32,778 bases of DNA from a virus: positions 1 to 32,778 of IMG/VR virus record IMGVR_UViG_3300025151_000162; one strand, 5' to 3'. The position numbers and the translations under genes are program-made. The notes under the pieces were generated by a model. The model did no database searches. It was not told the origin of the DNA and saw only the letters and a list, made by a program, of their open reading frames with translations. Shown here piece after piece: positions 23,401 through 30,975 of the stretch. Each line of letters begins with the position of its first letter. Positions within the stretch are counted from its first letter, which is position 1.

Positions 23401-26400
23401 AAGCAATCGGAATTACATCAACAAATATTGTTGGTTTTGGAGTTACCGATAAACTTCCATCTACATTATATGCAGTTAAAGTTGATGACCTTCATATCAG
23501 AGTTGCAGGAAGCGCAGAGAATGCTCTTGCTGCACTGCCAACAACACTTGACTTAACTCACGTAGGTATTGGAACGTCTCATAGATTTGTTGCTAGAAAA
23601 CAGAATTCAAGAGCACTTGTTTCTATTGATAATGTCATCCAGTCTCCAGTTGTTGCAACGGCAGTAACGTCTTCACTTGCACTTGAAGCAAAAGTCATTG
23701 ATGACTTGGTAACATTAACAGGTATTACTTCAATATTTGGCGGTGACCTGTTAAGGATTAATGATGAGATTGTGAGAGTCAACTCTGTTGGTATTGGATC
23801 TACAAATAGAGTTCTTGTTGAAAGAGGATGGATGGGGACTGGGTTATCCACTCATTCTCCAAGTGCATTGGTCACTAAAGTTCAGGGTGACTATAACATT
23901 GTTGACAATAAGATCAACTTTGTTACTGCTCCATATGGTCCAATGCCATTGAGCACAACTTCAAACCCACCAGACTCTAGAGACTGGACTGGTATTACCA
24001 CTCATTCCACATTTAGTGGAAGAACATTCATGAGATCTGGGATTGTGGGTGCAACCACTCACCCATATGCTAAGAACTACATCTTTGACAGCATCTCTAA
24101 TGGTTTTAATGGCATCACAACTCAGTTCACTCTTAAGAGTGGTGGAGTTAACGTCACTGGTATTTCTACAAGTAATGGAATTGTACTTGTTAATGAAATT
24201 TTCCAAAAACCACAACCAGCCACTGCACCATTTGATGGAACATATACTATCATTGAAAATGCTGGTATTTCTAGCATTCAATACACTGGCGCTGCAACAT
24301 CTGCATTCTACGATATTAATACATCTACACTCCCAATCGGTGGTGTTATAGTTTCGGTTGGTTCTAGTGAAGGACTTGGATATCAACCATTAGTTGCTGC
24401 AGGTGGCACTGCTACTATCTCTGGTCTCGGCACTATCTCTGCTATTAGTATCGGAAATAGTGGTTCTGGTTATAGATCAGGTGTTCAAACTGTGGTCAAC
24501 GTTGGTATTGCAACATCTAGCACTGGAACTCCAAATATTGAGTTTATTGGCACTGCTGCTATTAGTGGCGGACATATTGTTAGTGTTGCTATCACTAATC
24601 CAGGTGCTGGATACACTGCAACCAACCCACCAGTAGTTGTATTTGATGATCCACTATCATACACCAATATTCCACTGACGTATAGTTCTACATCTTCTGG
24701 CAATGGAAGTAATGCAACCATTGATATTGTTGTTGGACAAGGTTCTAGTGTAATTGACTTTGAAATTAAAAACACTGGATATGGTTATGGTCAAGGCGAA
24801 GCACTTACCGTTGCTATTGGTGGAACTGCTGGTATTCCAACTAATACATCATATTCATTTGAAGAGTTCCAGATCAGAATAGACAGAACTCAGTCGGATA
24901 CATTCAGTGGATGGACGGTTGGGGATCTGCAAGTATTTGATACCATTGATAACCTCTTTGATGGTGTAACTCTTACATACCCACTTTCTGTTAATGGAAA
25001 CCAGACAACCATCAGAGCAAGATCTGGTTCTATCATTGATATCAAAGCAACTCTGCTGGTATTCATCAATGATATTCTTCAGGTTCCCGATCAAGGTTAT
25101 ATCTTTGATGGTGGTAGTTATCTGACCTTTACTGAAGCACCAAAACAAGGTGATACTTGCAAGATTATATTCTATAGAGGAACTGGTGACGTTGATGTTG
25201 TTGATGTTGACGTTTTAGAGACTATTAAAGTAGGTGATAACGTAAGACTCAATGACGATGACCTTGCATACAAAGAAGATGAGAGATTAGTTACTGATGT
25301 TGTTTCTACGGACACTATCCATACTAATGCATACGCTGGTCCTGGAATAACCAAAAATGAGACTTATAGCAGACCTCTCATCTGGTGCAGACAGAGAGAT
25401 GACTTGTTTATTGATGGCAAAGAAGTCACTAAAGACAGAATTATCTATGAACCACTAATTCAACCAACCACAAATACCATTGAACATTTTGGAGTTGGTT
25501 CAACAGTGATGTATGTTGAAAGTGTCAGAACTTTCTTTGACAATGAGCAAGAAAACTCAACTAAGCAGGGCAAGATAACGATTATCTCGCAAGATTCTAA
25601 GGTTACTGCAGCAGCAACTGCTACGGTTTCTGGTTTGGGAACTATTTCTGCAATTAATATTACAAATATTGGTTATGGATATAGTACAGTTCCTTCTGTA
25701 ACTATCGCAAACCCAGTTGGTCTTGGAACTACTCAAAGAGCATCTGCAGTTGCGAATATTACTGGCGGAATTGTTGATTTGATAACTGTTACCTCACCTG
25801 GAACGGGTTATACTTCTACAAACCCACCAGTTGTAATAATAGAGGAACCAAAACCAACAACCGAAGTTATCAACAATGTTTCATACGCTGGTGATTTTGG
25901 AGTTATCGTTGGTTATGGACTTTCTACTCTTGGTGCTGATGATAATGCAATATTTGACTTCTACATCCCAGAAGATTCATACCTGAGAGATACAAGTGTT
26001 GTTGGAACTGCTGTTACTATTAGTGGTATTGGAACTGGCGACTTCTTTGTTGTCAACAACTCTAATGCTGGTCTTGCAAATACAACATCCTTCACTTTTA
26101 GAACTGATGGCACAATTATTGGTATTTCTACTCAATACGTTGATGGTATTTACCAAGTAAATAGAACTGAAATTATTCAAAAACAGATTGTTGGTATTGG
26201 TACAACTACTGTGACTAGAGTATTCAGTATTGTTGAACCAAGTGCAGGAGTCAGCACTATCAGTATGGGTGCAACTGATTTATTCTACGACTCTACATAC
26301 TACACTTGGGATAGTGCTGGTGTCACAACATACAGTGGCTCTATCAGCACTTCAAACTACCTTGGAGACTTTACCTGGGGTAAGATCTACAACCTCACAA

Positions 26401-26504
26401 GACCTGATCCACAACAGTTCACTTCTTACGGTTATACTGGCATCAATACATCGCCAGTTGTAGTTCGCACTAACCCCCTGAGATATATCAACTACGACAC
26501 CTGA
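14445..26504 (+). CDS. gp7: Giant gp7-like baseplate wedge protein
   Basis: A single open frame of 4019 residues follows gp6 in the place of gp7, the wedge initiator; T4 gp7 is only 1032 residues. The N-terminal ~300 residues (VENQLPAYVRDNYPLVGEFL, then LFIKQAKDFYSSKGTDESFE) are gp7-like. The rest is modular. Seven HGxxxGDxVxY-type modules start near residues 590, 816, 926, 1482, 1661, 1827 and 2965. A YHYH-type motif GWAYDGNPIYGPYG lies at 1233-1246. VERG..GT..xH modules occur near 1590 and 3130. There are many GxGYxxxPPxV modules (about 720-790, 1030-1150, 3323-3402, 3727-3800). The conserved-looking C-terminus ends NPLRYINYDT. No signal peptide or membrane segment. It may form much of the baseplate surface or host-contact parts. 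Gene identity rests on N-terminus and synteny. Confidence 0.85.
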   Translation: MINKRVKISSVVENQLPAYVRDNYPLVGEFLSQYYTSLDKQSGAYDILQNIDQYIKLEELTSLVESTTLSSGVEFTDDTISVNSTSGFPDTYGLLKIGDEIITYTSKTNTTFEGCIRGFSGVTSYQANNIPDQLVFTETNIEEHSNGDTVSNLSILFLKAFFKKVKKQFVPGFDERTLDSDLNQNLFIKQAKDFYSSKGTDESFEILFRALFGEDVETIRPQDYLFIPSDSQYRVTKDLVVRAVEGDPENLLNQTLYQDKTDFFNSASGAISKVEKITRGDDVYYVLSLDYDYSRDINAEGSVIGEFPIHSKTKVVTPAEINSDTLDVDSTVGFPDSGELIAYMSNGTTVTFTYESKSYTQFFGCSNIDQLLDEGQDVYINTFAYGYVGQGTNDIVKVLITGVLSDLSIDEETKLYTAGDTITIKTLGKDDRSALSDSWIYNIATTYDVENITLVDAANFTYRVDTFDDTDFSIGDRVKFKFTDGSEKVSNVVAVFAVASDSSFFVAGQGAIDVNRKYQVQRTILKGDFSNYSKLDNQAANIQNTYVGPQNNSFFVTSNSLPSYLNEEIDVDDRSVTFGGTFNGEELDIGSHGFYTGDAVYYKPASDTNTLNIAEGIYFTEKVNSTTVKIARSRSNLFKQDYLTITGTVSDNKFEFNDLANQTLESQKIVRTIDSPSSDGDVYETEFGATGILVNGVEILNYKSKNSVFYGALDDIQVLSPGEDYDVINPPVLEITDVVGTGATGFCEVVGNFDSINVIDGGFDYLSTPVVNISGGGGSGAKAEANLFTVEHEASFNSILIANQVNLSNNTIGFSSFHKFRDAEKVIYQPDGQQAIGGLTTSAAYYVSVQDAYTVTLHNTRTDAADDVNPVDLTSYGVGNHRVISTNLKKQITSITCTDKGQNYRNRKVSVPSSNIDSYSDTIVAKNHGYNSGDVLVYSATGTAASGLVDGNSYYITVVDENSFKLSVLGTSPLAEDFYYSTKQYIHIEDSGSGYHSFNYQPIVVTVNGVVGVSTRTGQDFNAIVQPIVRGEIRSIFLEDGGSDYGAEEFINFNRQPVIAVDSGSGAEVIPVILGGRIREVLVTSGGTGYNSPPKFVFNGPGYGCKLTPVLSNGILSEVKVVYGGIGYAEEKTTIDVVASGRNARFESFATRWNINVVERLLQNNQVSDDDGILDTGLSSDYGLQYTHAYAPRKLRRTILSERLVSGQPIYVPDLDIQNNQEVASTSHSPIIGWAYDGNPIYGPYGFTNINGTGVIKAMESSYILNLDAARPNTSTYPQGFFVNDYKYNASGDLDEHNGRFCVTPEYPNGVYAYFTTINTIIESSGVFRNYRKPVFPYFIGNEYKSTPIAYNYNPRSNQDVIDLNNTGLLRNTKPYNLLQDMSGYEYVVVPNDIRPQESIVTYASVGGVNSVGINTGGTGYKVGDRVIFDNTNSGGQNATALVRHVGGKAVSQISASQQSVFNVEFTSLPQNQNTYIGFSSGPHGLKDRDIVNITGLSTVGTQLSGSYRVGVRSDTFSLISGIGSTSVTGFVTYFSLYGNLSYPAIRENDILQVESERLKVLNVDTESTRVRVERAKDGTIGVAHTNGVLAFNQSRKFTFPVGINSNVFQYKYNRQLYFNPSEAVALGTAYGVGIGSTLSFTNPGVGATILFVPTRSVYLPDHKLETGDKLIYSANGENAIAVSTDGATSFTLSENDVVYAARINDNLIGIATNRVGLGSTGGFVGINSAVTTDILYFTGIGTGVIHSFRTNYDNVVTGEVDKNEVTVSTASTHGLLFADTVNVSCVTGVTTTFKVKYNDETRRLLIDPREFTAGNITTSTNTINIGGHGYRDGQKVVHTATTPSGGLSDNNIYYIVKVDNDNVKLAQSFYDATRIDPVFIDITSASSGELSLVNPELLGHKNQPVAFDLSDESLSYIQGAVKYSAFDFKFYTDAALQNPFETTQEGRTFNVIRNGDIGISSDAKVTINLDENVPDELFYTLEPVNRVDNSQTKLEYFNDSQNIVNHNKILVSDSVYAGSYSISGVTSTTFTYSVDRAPEKGSYISSEATIKYSTSSKTTTGTIEDVLVIDSGIKYSRLPGITSVRSDDGEGALLELDTETIGNVVSYEIQNIGFEYSVDSTLRPTAKLPQLLKISPFASFDRIGITSVGRFYTIAPDLIVIDSLTNDVINDVDLTYDLGDQEVTILKNTKGITDIQPEIIPINNSNGVGINSITFNYATRQVTVGLAVSYSDASNYPFAVGDKVLIENTSVGIGSTQRGYNSSAYGYDRFTLTSIDPNIGGANGTVTYSLDDYLSFGENPGTFNLTYSSGRITPEKFFPIFDISLKTNTFPKGETVISGENTGIVEDWDSVNRVLKVSSKESFTKGQYIIAEDSQNEGLISSVDEYNAVYTVSSNSIVQQGSHTERGFLNNSFQRIHDNDYYQYFSYSLKSKVEYEDWDDAVSSMNHTAGFKKFSDLIIESEDGGDFSGISTAQNEGDFSGLADFISVMDVECVNDFDLATEKTLTIGSDLISDEIVFNSVILQDYFESVGNRVLLIDDFSELFNSEPRSTRFVAVGTFGLDTGNARKFITFVRDRRFTAERQIYLVTLLHDETFGYINQYGRVETAAELGSFDFSLSGDEGVLEFYPIDYEVNNFDVTYVSYNLKDTISGVGSTVLGDVVELKVSNKLISAGSTAANTIVGIETSNTASKVLVEIAGTDGSYYEFNEVMILHDGTNVGFIDYGQIVSSSGASSTSGIGTYHVEYSGSNINLVLTPTVGAGVSYVVNTMQVSIANTASTGIGTEDLNTGILNSHYTAISSSGSPSQTTIAQYDNTAYNVAYYIVSVEDTTNSNTQVSEVVVADDGSFASITEFGQLYSNASLGTIDAGVSGSTTKLYFTPNAGINVQVRVFQNAVGDINEESTNDFIDLTSGSVDTSFAVYRGTRSDIMREFNLTHDELPIFERYFDGSDVSIANTTTNRIKIPNHFFVTGEELTYTHSGAGTTQAIGITSTNIVGFGVTDKLPSTLYAVKVDDLHIRVAGSAENALAALPTTLDLTHVGIGTSHRFVARKQNSRALVSIDNVIQSPVVATAVTSSLALEAKVIDDLVTLTGITSIFGGDLLRINDEIVRVNSVGIGSTNRVLVERGWMGTGLSTHSPSALVTKVQGDYNIVDNKINFVTAPYGPMPLSTTSNPPDSRDWTGITTHSTFSGRTFMRSGIVGATTHPYAKNYIFDSISNGFNGITTQFTLKSGGVNVTGISTSNGIVLVNEIFQKPQPATAPFDGTYTIIENAGISSIQYTGAATSAFYDINTSTLPIGGVIVSVGSSEGLGYQPLVAAGGTATISGLGTISAISIGNSGSGYRSGVQTVVNVGIATSSTGTPNIEFIGTAAISGGHIVSVAITNPGAGYTATNPPVVVFDDPLSYTNIPLTYSSTSSGNGSNATIDIVVGQGSSVIDFEIKNTGYGYGQGEALTVAIGGTAGIPTNTSYSFEEFQIRIDRTQSDTFSGWTVGDLQVFDTIDNLFDGVTLTYPLSVNGNQTTIRARSGSIIDIKATLLVFINDILQVPDQGYIFDGGSYLTFTEAPKQGDTCKIIFYRGTGDVDVVDVDVLETIKVGDNVRLNDDDLAYKEDERLVTDVVSTDTIHTNAYAGPGITKNETYSRPLIWCRQRDDLFIDGKEVTKDRIIYEPLIQPTTNTIEHFGVGSTVMYVESVRTFFDNEQENSTKQGKITIISQDSKVTAAATATVSGLGTISAINITNIGYGYSTVPSVTIANPVGLGTTQRASAVANITGGIVDLITVTSPGTGYTSTNPPVVIIEEPKPTTEVINNVSYAGDFGVIVGYGLSTLGADDNAIFDFYIPEDSYLRDTSVVGTAVTISGIGTGDFFVVNNSNAGLANTTSFTFRTDGTIIGISTQYVDGIYQVNRTEIIQKQIVGIGTTTVTRVFSIVEPSAGVSTISMGATDLFYDSTYYTWDSAGVTTYSGSISTSNYLGDFTWGKIYNLTRPDPQQFTSYGYTGINTSPVVVRTNPLRYINYDT
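24409..25860 (+). repeat. Duplicated GLGTISAI...GYTxTNPPVV modules inside gp7
   Basis: Residues about 3323-3402 (nt 24409-24650) and 3727-3800 (nt 25620-25845) share the order SGLGTISAI, a GY segment, a glycine-rich turn, and PGxGYTxTNPPVV ending in an acidic Pro motif. This is an internal protein-level duplication separated by about 320 residues. Confidence 0.75.
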
Positions 26505-26510
26505 TAAATA
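26503..26510 (+). promoter_or_regulatory. T4-type late promoter (GATAAATA)
   Basis: GATAAATA overlaps the TGA stop of the giant gene and lies 22 bases before the ATG at 26533. Confidence 0.75.
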
Positions 26511-26532
26511 CAACTAAAAGAACTTTCTATCA

Positions 26533-29500
26533 ATGGCAAAGTTAGGAATAAATACAGGTTCTGCGCCCGATGCTGGAGATGGCGATAGTCTCCAGCAAGG
26601 TGCTATAAAAATTAATAGTAACTTTGATGAGGTTTATACTCTGCTTGGAAACGGTACTGCACTGGCTCCAGGTATTGTAACCTCTATCGTTGGTGGAAAT
26701 AATATAGCAGTATCTACATCTGTAGGTCAAGTTACCTTAAATGTCACAGGTAACACTTGGGACGATAATACTACTGGTATTCATACTTTATCCAATGTCG
26801 GCATTGGCACAACTAATGCAACGGATGAACTTAAGGTTTCTGGAACTGTAAAGACAGACCAAATAGTTGTTGTTGGCGTTTCTACGTTTCTAAATGATGT
26901 AAACTTTAATTATGACTTGACAATTGGAGAAGATGCTTCTCTTGAAAGAAACTTAAAAGTCACTGGTGTTTCTACTTTTGTTGGAGAATCTAACTTTAAT
27001 GATAGTGTTTTAATTGCGGGTATTACTACTTGTAGCAATGACCTTGATGTATCTAATGATATTATCGTCGGGGGTGGAGTTTCAGTAGCTGATATTTCTA
27101 CATTCGCAGATGGAATTAGAATTGGTAGCTCATCTCAGAGTATTGTTCCTAGTGGATCTAATGATGTAACATTCAAGAATGCATTTACTGGAGGTGCAAT
27201 CAAATTACGTGCTGCTGGTAATGTAGAGATTCAAAGTTATCAAGGTTCTACTTTATTAAAGACAAACACACAGGCAGTAACTCAAGGTGGACTTTCGTTA
27301 TACTATGCTACTGGTCTGGGTGCAGAATCTAAGAAACTTGAAACCACAAACACTGGTGTAACAGTTACAGGAGCACTCAATGCAACCTCATTTGTAGGTG
27401 ATGGTTCTGGACTGACTGGTATTAATGCTACCGGAACAGGAGTTTCTATATCTGATGGTGGTTCTTTTATTGGTGTAGCATCAGCAATCAACTTCGGTAG
27501 TAACCTATCAGTATCTTCTATCTCTGCGGGTATTGTTACTGTAACTGGTCAAGCTGGTGGTGGTTCAACTGCTAATGTAGTAACTAACTCTTTGGTCGTT
27601 TCTGGTGTTTCTACTTTTGCTGGTATTATTACCGCATCTCAAATTAGATTTGGCAGCATTGGAACGTTCACCGATCTAAATTCTGATATGCGTCAAGCAA
27701 ATACCTTGACGTTTGGTGACGGGGAAATGGCAATGTTTACCCGACTTGATGGTGCTAATAGTTATAGTCAGATAGTTGTAGATAATTATCCACTTTACAT
27801 TGGAACACAGGGTGAACAGAGTGGTAATTATTATTACACCAGTCTATTAACTATAGATCCTGGTAACGATTCTGGTACTGTTGGAACTAATGATGCTTAT
27901 TCTGCTTTAGGTCATGGAAAAAATATAAGTGATGGTGCTGGTGGCAATACATTATTCAGATTAAGAACTACTGGAACAGGCACTACGGCATTTGGTGATT
28001 TTGATGTAGTTTCTGGTGACATCACGGCAACCAATAACATTAAGGTATCTGGTGTTTCTACATTTACGGGTAATGTTTCTTTTGCTTCTAGTGCTCTCTT
28101 TGGTGATAGTGATAAGATACTGTTAGGTTCCGATAATGATTTTGAAATTTATCATGATGGTTCCAATGGTTTTATCGAAAATGCTACAGGTGAACTGTAT
28201 ATTAGAGATACCAATGCATCTGGAACTAATAGAATCTTTATCCAAGCAAAATCTGGTGAAGATGGAATTATCGCATATGAAGATGGTCAGGTAGAACTCT
28301 TCTATGATGATTCTAAGAAATTTGAAACCACAAATACTGGTGTAACAGTTACAGGAGCAGTTAATGCAACCTCATTTGTAGGTGATGGTTCTGGATTATC
28401 TGGCGTTAATGCTACTGGAACAGGAGTTTCTGCATTTAATAGTGGTGCTTTTGTTGGCGTAGCATCAGCATTCAACTTTGCTGATAACTTAACCCTATCT
28501 CCTATTTCTGCAGGTCTTGTTACTGTAACTGCTGGTGCTGCTTCAACTGCTGATGTAAGAACTAACACTTTGAATGTGTCTGGAATGACTACACTTGCCA
28601 TGGGTTATTATGGTTCTGGAAGTGAAGTTCGTTTTTATAGTGAAGAAAGTTCTGGCGGTAGTCTATCAATTTCACACGCTGCAGGGAATCCCAACGGTGT
28701 CTATATGAGATTTGCGAGTCATGATGGTGACGATGCCACCATTGAGACTGATTCAAATGCCAACATGACCATTGATGCTGGTGCTAATATACACTTAAAG
28801 GTAAATGGTGATAGTGTTCTTTCTGGCACAGAAAATTCTGGAACAACACTTTATTATAGCAGTGCCCCAAAACTTGGTACTACTTCAGGTGGTATTAATG
28901 TAACTGGACACGTTGAGACTGATACCTTAAATGTTTCTGGTATCTCTTCAATTGGTGGAAATATTATTGTTGGACATAATCCGAGCACTCAGGGAAGTGG
29001 GTCTATTCTAAAAGCTAACGAACTTAATCTTACTGGTCCTAATAGCGGTGATTCAAACTCTACTTATTATAGCAATATTAGAGCAAATAAAGTCGGTGGT
29101 GGGTTTAAATATGATATAGAATTCCATTCCAATGGTTATTCTTCTGGTGACATTGGTGACTTCATCTTCTATAGAAGAGGGACAAGTTCCCAAAGATATG
29201 AAAGAATGAGGTTGAGTGGTGAAACTGGAAAACTGACCGTAACTGGTGATGGTAGTTTTGCTGGTAGTTTAATATCTCCTTATACAGGTAGTACAAAAAC
29301 ATATACAGTAACTACTGCTACTAAAACAGCAGCACACAGATACAATGGAACGGGAAGTGGAACTGGATATCTTATTGATGGAGTTGAGGCACCATTCTTA
29401 ACACTCACTCCTGGAAGAACTTATAGATTCACAAACGACAATACAGGTTCTCATCCACTCAAGTTCTATCTTGAGGCAGATAAGACCACTGAATATACAA

Positions 29501-30927
29501 CGGGTGTAACTTTTAACAATGCTTATACTGAGATAACAGTATCAGACACTACTCCACAAGTTCTTCATTACCAATGCACTAACCATGCATATATGGGTAA
29601 TGCAGTAAATACAAATACAAACAAGGTACAAACTCCATATAGTGCCTCTGTTGGAGCAGGTTCATCCGTCAATGGAGTCGATTCTCCTGCACTTACATTA
29701 TCACATAACAACCCAATTCTTACTGGAACTGCAGGAACCACGGGTCAAATTAAGCAGATTGGTGGAGCACCATTCTATTATGATGGAAGTTCTTGGAGAG
29801 AGTTCGTTCTTTCTTCGGGAACACCAGTAACTGTTCCCGAAGATACCGATTGGGATAATGTTATCTATAGAAACACCTTTGATAGTAACTTCGTAGACGC
29901 AAAGTTTAATGTAAATGGAACAGTTGGTAGCGGTGCTACTATTGCAGGATCTCCAGTTAAAGTTGGAGGAGGTTCTTTCCGTATTGCTGGCAATCAGGTA
30001 GGTGCCGGTGTAAGTTATCCAAACAGAAGTGAATATAATTTCACAGGTTCGTGGACTATTGAGGGTTGGTTATTCTTAGATAGCTATGTCAGCAATCGAG
30101 ATTATATCATCGTTAGCATGAGCCGCCATCAGGGAGCATCAGATGATGATTGGGTGTTTGGATATTATACTACTAGTAATGGTAACATTGGCTTCGTCTG
30201 GAATAATGAACGTGATACAGGTGCGACTTTATTAAAGTCGATTCCCAACGCAGATGTTGAAAGCGACTGGAAAAATAAATGGAGGCACATTGCTTTAGTT
30301 AAAGAAGGTAGCGACGGTAGTCTTCATTTTTACGTAGATGGAGTAGAAGATTCATTAACTGCGAATGGAAATACAACTGATAATAATATTGTTAATAATA
30401 ATCAACATAGTTTGATTATTGGCGGGATACCGGACAGTGCTGGACCCGTCGTAAACAATATAACTTATAATAATAATTATACTGGAGATTATTCCCTTGA
30501 TGATTTAAGAATTACTGCAGGTGTTGGAACTGCTGGTCAAAGATATACTTCTGTTGGTTCTTCTACTGCACAAGTATTCACACCATCAACTGTTGCACTT
30601 CCTACCACCGGAACACTTTCATCTAATACTAACCCGCCAGGTGATAAATATGGTGAAATTGTTCTTGGAGGATCTCCTTCTTGGGTTGGAACATCAGGAA
30701 TTACTGTGAGTCAGCAGTCTTCTGGCAATTATCGTTTGACTTTTGCGACATCTCACACTAATAGTAATGATTACTTTGTATTGACACAAGCAATGGATCA
30801 AGGTTTTGCTTCATATGTTGGTGTTGCGAGATCTACAAGTCACGTTGATTTCTCAGTTAATAGAGAGAGTAATGATGCTGCTGTTGATACTGGTTCTCTC
30901 TCAGTTCAGATTAAAAATCACAGTTGA
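26533..30927 (+). CDS. Fiber-like virion protein with cupredoxin-like and LamG domains
   Basis: The 1464-residue protein starts MAKLGINTGSAPDAGDGDSL and GAIKINSNFDEVYTLLGNG, an N-terminal pattern of cyanophage tail/baseplate-attached proteins similar to the start domain of T4 short-fiber-type proteins. Repeats follow: LKVSGVSTF / LKVTGVSTF (about 98-520), the FEIYHDGSNG-type module (about 538-610), and two near-identical VGDGSGL modules at 270-305 and 598-633. Residues about 919-1030 form a cupredoxin-like domain with His974, Cys1015, His1018 and Met1021 placed as in a type-1 copper site. Residues about 1145-1337 are LamG-like (WTIEGW at 1174, WRHIALVKEG, FYVDGV, LDDLRIT). Likely a trimeric fiber or spike that binds host surface glycans. 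The exact structural name (gp9/gp10/gp12 counterpart) is uncertain. Confidence 0.8.
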   Translation: MAKLGINTGSAPDAGDGDSLQQGAIKINSNFDEVYTLLGNGTALAPGIVTSIVGGNNIAVSTSVGQVTLNVTGNTWDDNTTGIHTLSNVGIGTTNATDELKVSGTVKTDQIVVVGVSTFLNDVNFNYDLTIGEDASLERNLKVTGVSTFVGESNFNDSVLIAGITTCSNDLDVSNDIIVGGGVSVADISTFADGIRIGSSSQSIVPSGSNDVTFKNAFTGGAIKLRAAGNVEIQSYQGSTLLKTNTQAVTQGGLSLYYATGLGAESKKLETTNTGVTVTGALNATSFVGDGSGLTGINATGTGVSISDGGSFIGVASAINFGSNLSVSSISAGIVTVTGQAGGGSTANVVTNSLVVSGVSTFAGIITASQIRFGSIGTFTDLNSDMRQANTLTFGDGEMAMFTRLDGANSYSQIVVDNYPLYIGTQGEQSGNYYYTSLLTIDPGNDSGTVGTNDAYSALGHGKNISDGAGGNTLFRLRTTGTGTTAFGDFDVVSGDITATNNIKVSGVSTFTGNVSFASSALFGDSDKILLGSDNDFEIYHDGSNGFIENATGELYIRDTNASGTNRIFIQAKSGEDGIIAYEDGQVELFYDDSKKFETTNTGVTVTGAVNATSFVGDGSGLSGVNATGTGVSAFNSGAFVGVASAFNFADNLTLSPISAGLVTVTAGAASTADVRTNTLNVSGMTTLAMGYYGSGSEVRFYSEESSGGSLSISHAAGNPNGVYMRFASHDGDDATIETDSNANMTIDAGANIHLKVNGDSVLSGTENSGTTLYYSSAPKLGTTSGGINVTGHVETDTLNVSGISSIGGNIIVGHNPSTQGSGSILKANELNLTGPNSGDSNSTYYSNIRANKVGGGFKYDIEFHSNGYSSGDIGDFIFYRRGTSSQRYERMRLSGETGKLTVTGDGSFAGSLISPYTGSTKTYTVTTATKTAAHRYNGTGSGTGYLIDGVEAPFLTLTPGRTYRFTNDNTGSHPLKFYLEADKTTEYTTGVTFNNAYTEITVSDTTPQVLHYQCTNHAYMGNAVNTNTNKVQTPYSASVGAGSSVNGVDSPALTLSHNNPILTGTAGTTGQIKQIGGAPFYYDGSSWREFVLSSGTPVTVPEDTDWDNVIYRNTFDSNFVDAKFNVNGTVGSGATIAGSPVKVGGGSFRIAGNQVGAGVSYPNRSEYNFTGSWTIEGWLFLDSYVSNRDYIIVSMSRHQGASDDDWVFGYYTTSNGNIGFVWNNERDTGATLLKSIPNADVESDWKNKWRHIALVKEGSDGSLHFYVDGVEDSLTANGNTTDNNIVNNNQHSLIIGGIPDSAGPVVNNITYNNNYTGDYSLDDLRITAGVGTAGQRYTSVGSSTAQVFTPSTVALPTTGTLSSNTNPPGDKYGEIVLGGSPSWVGTSGITVSQQSSGNYRLTFATSHTNSNDYFVLTQAMDQGFASYVGVARSTSHVDFSVNRESNDAAVDTGSLSVQIKNHS
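27340..28431 (+). repeat. 108-base internal direct repeat
   Basis: Bases 27340-27447 and 28324-28431 match at about 99 of 108 positions by eye. Both encode ETTNTGVTVTGAxNATSFVG and the following DGSGL...GTGVS segment. They are in frame and 984 bases apart, suggesting duplication or a recombination hotspot within the fiber gene. Confidence 0.85.
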
Positions 30928-30949
30928 TTTTTAAACAGTAAAAAACCTC

Positions 30950-30961
30950 AATAAATAAATA
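30950..30961 (+). promoter_or_regulatory. Doubled late promoter (AATAAATAAATA)
   Basis: Two overlapping AATAAATA boxes (30950-30957 and 30954-30961) lie 15-19 bases before the ATG of gp8. They probably drive gp8 and the following DUF4815 gene. Confidence 0.75.
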
Positions 30962-30975
30962 AAAACTCCCGCAAA

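Noticed and set aside
24043-24636. Overlapping + strand open frames inside the gp7 gene (and at 26230, 29642, 30521)
   Set aside because: They are out-of-frame shadows with Leu/Val-rich repetitive translations caused by the codon bias of the repeats.
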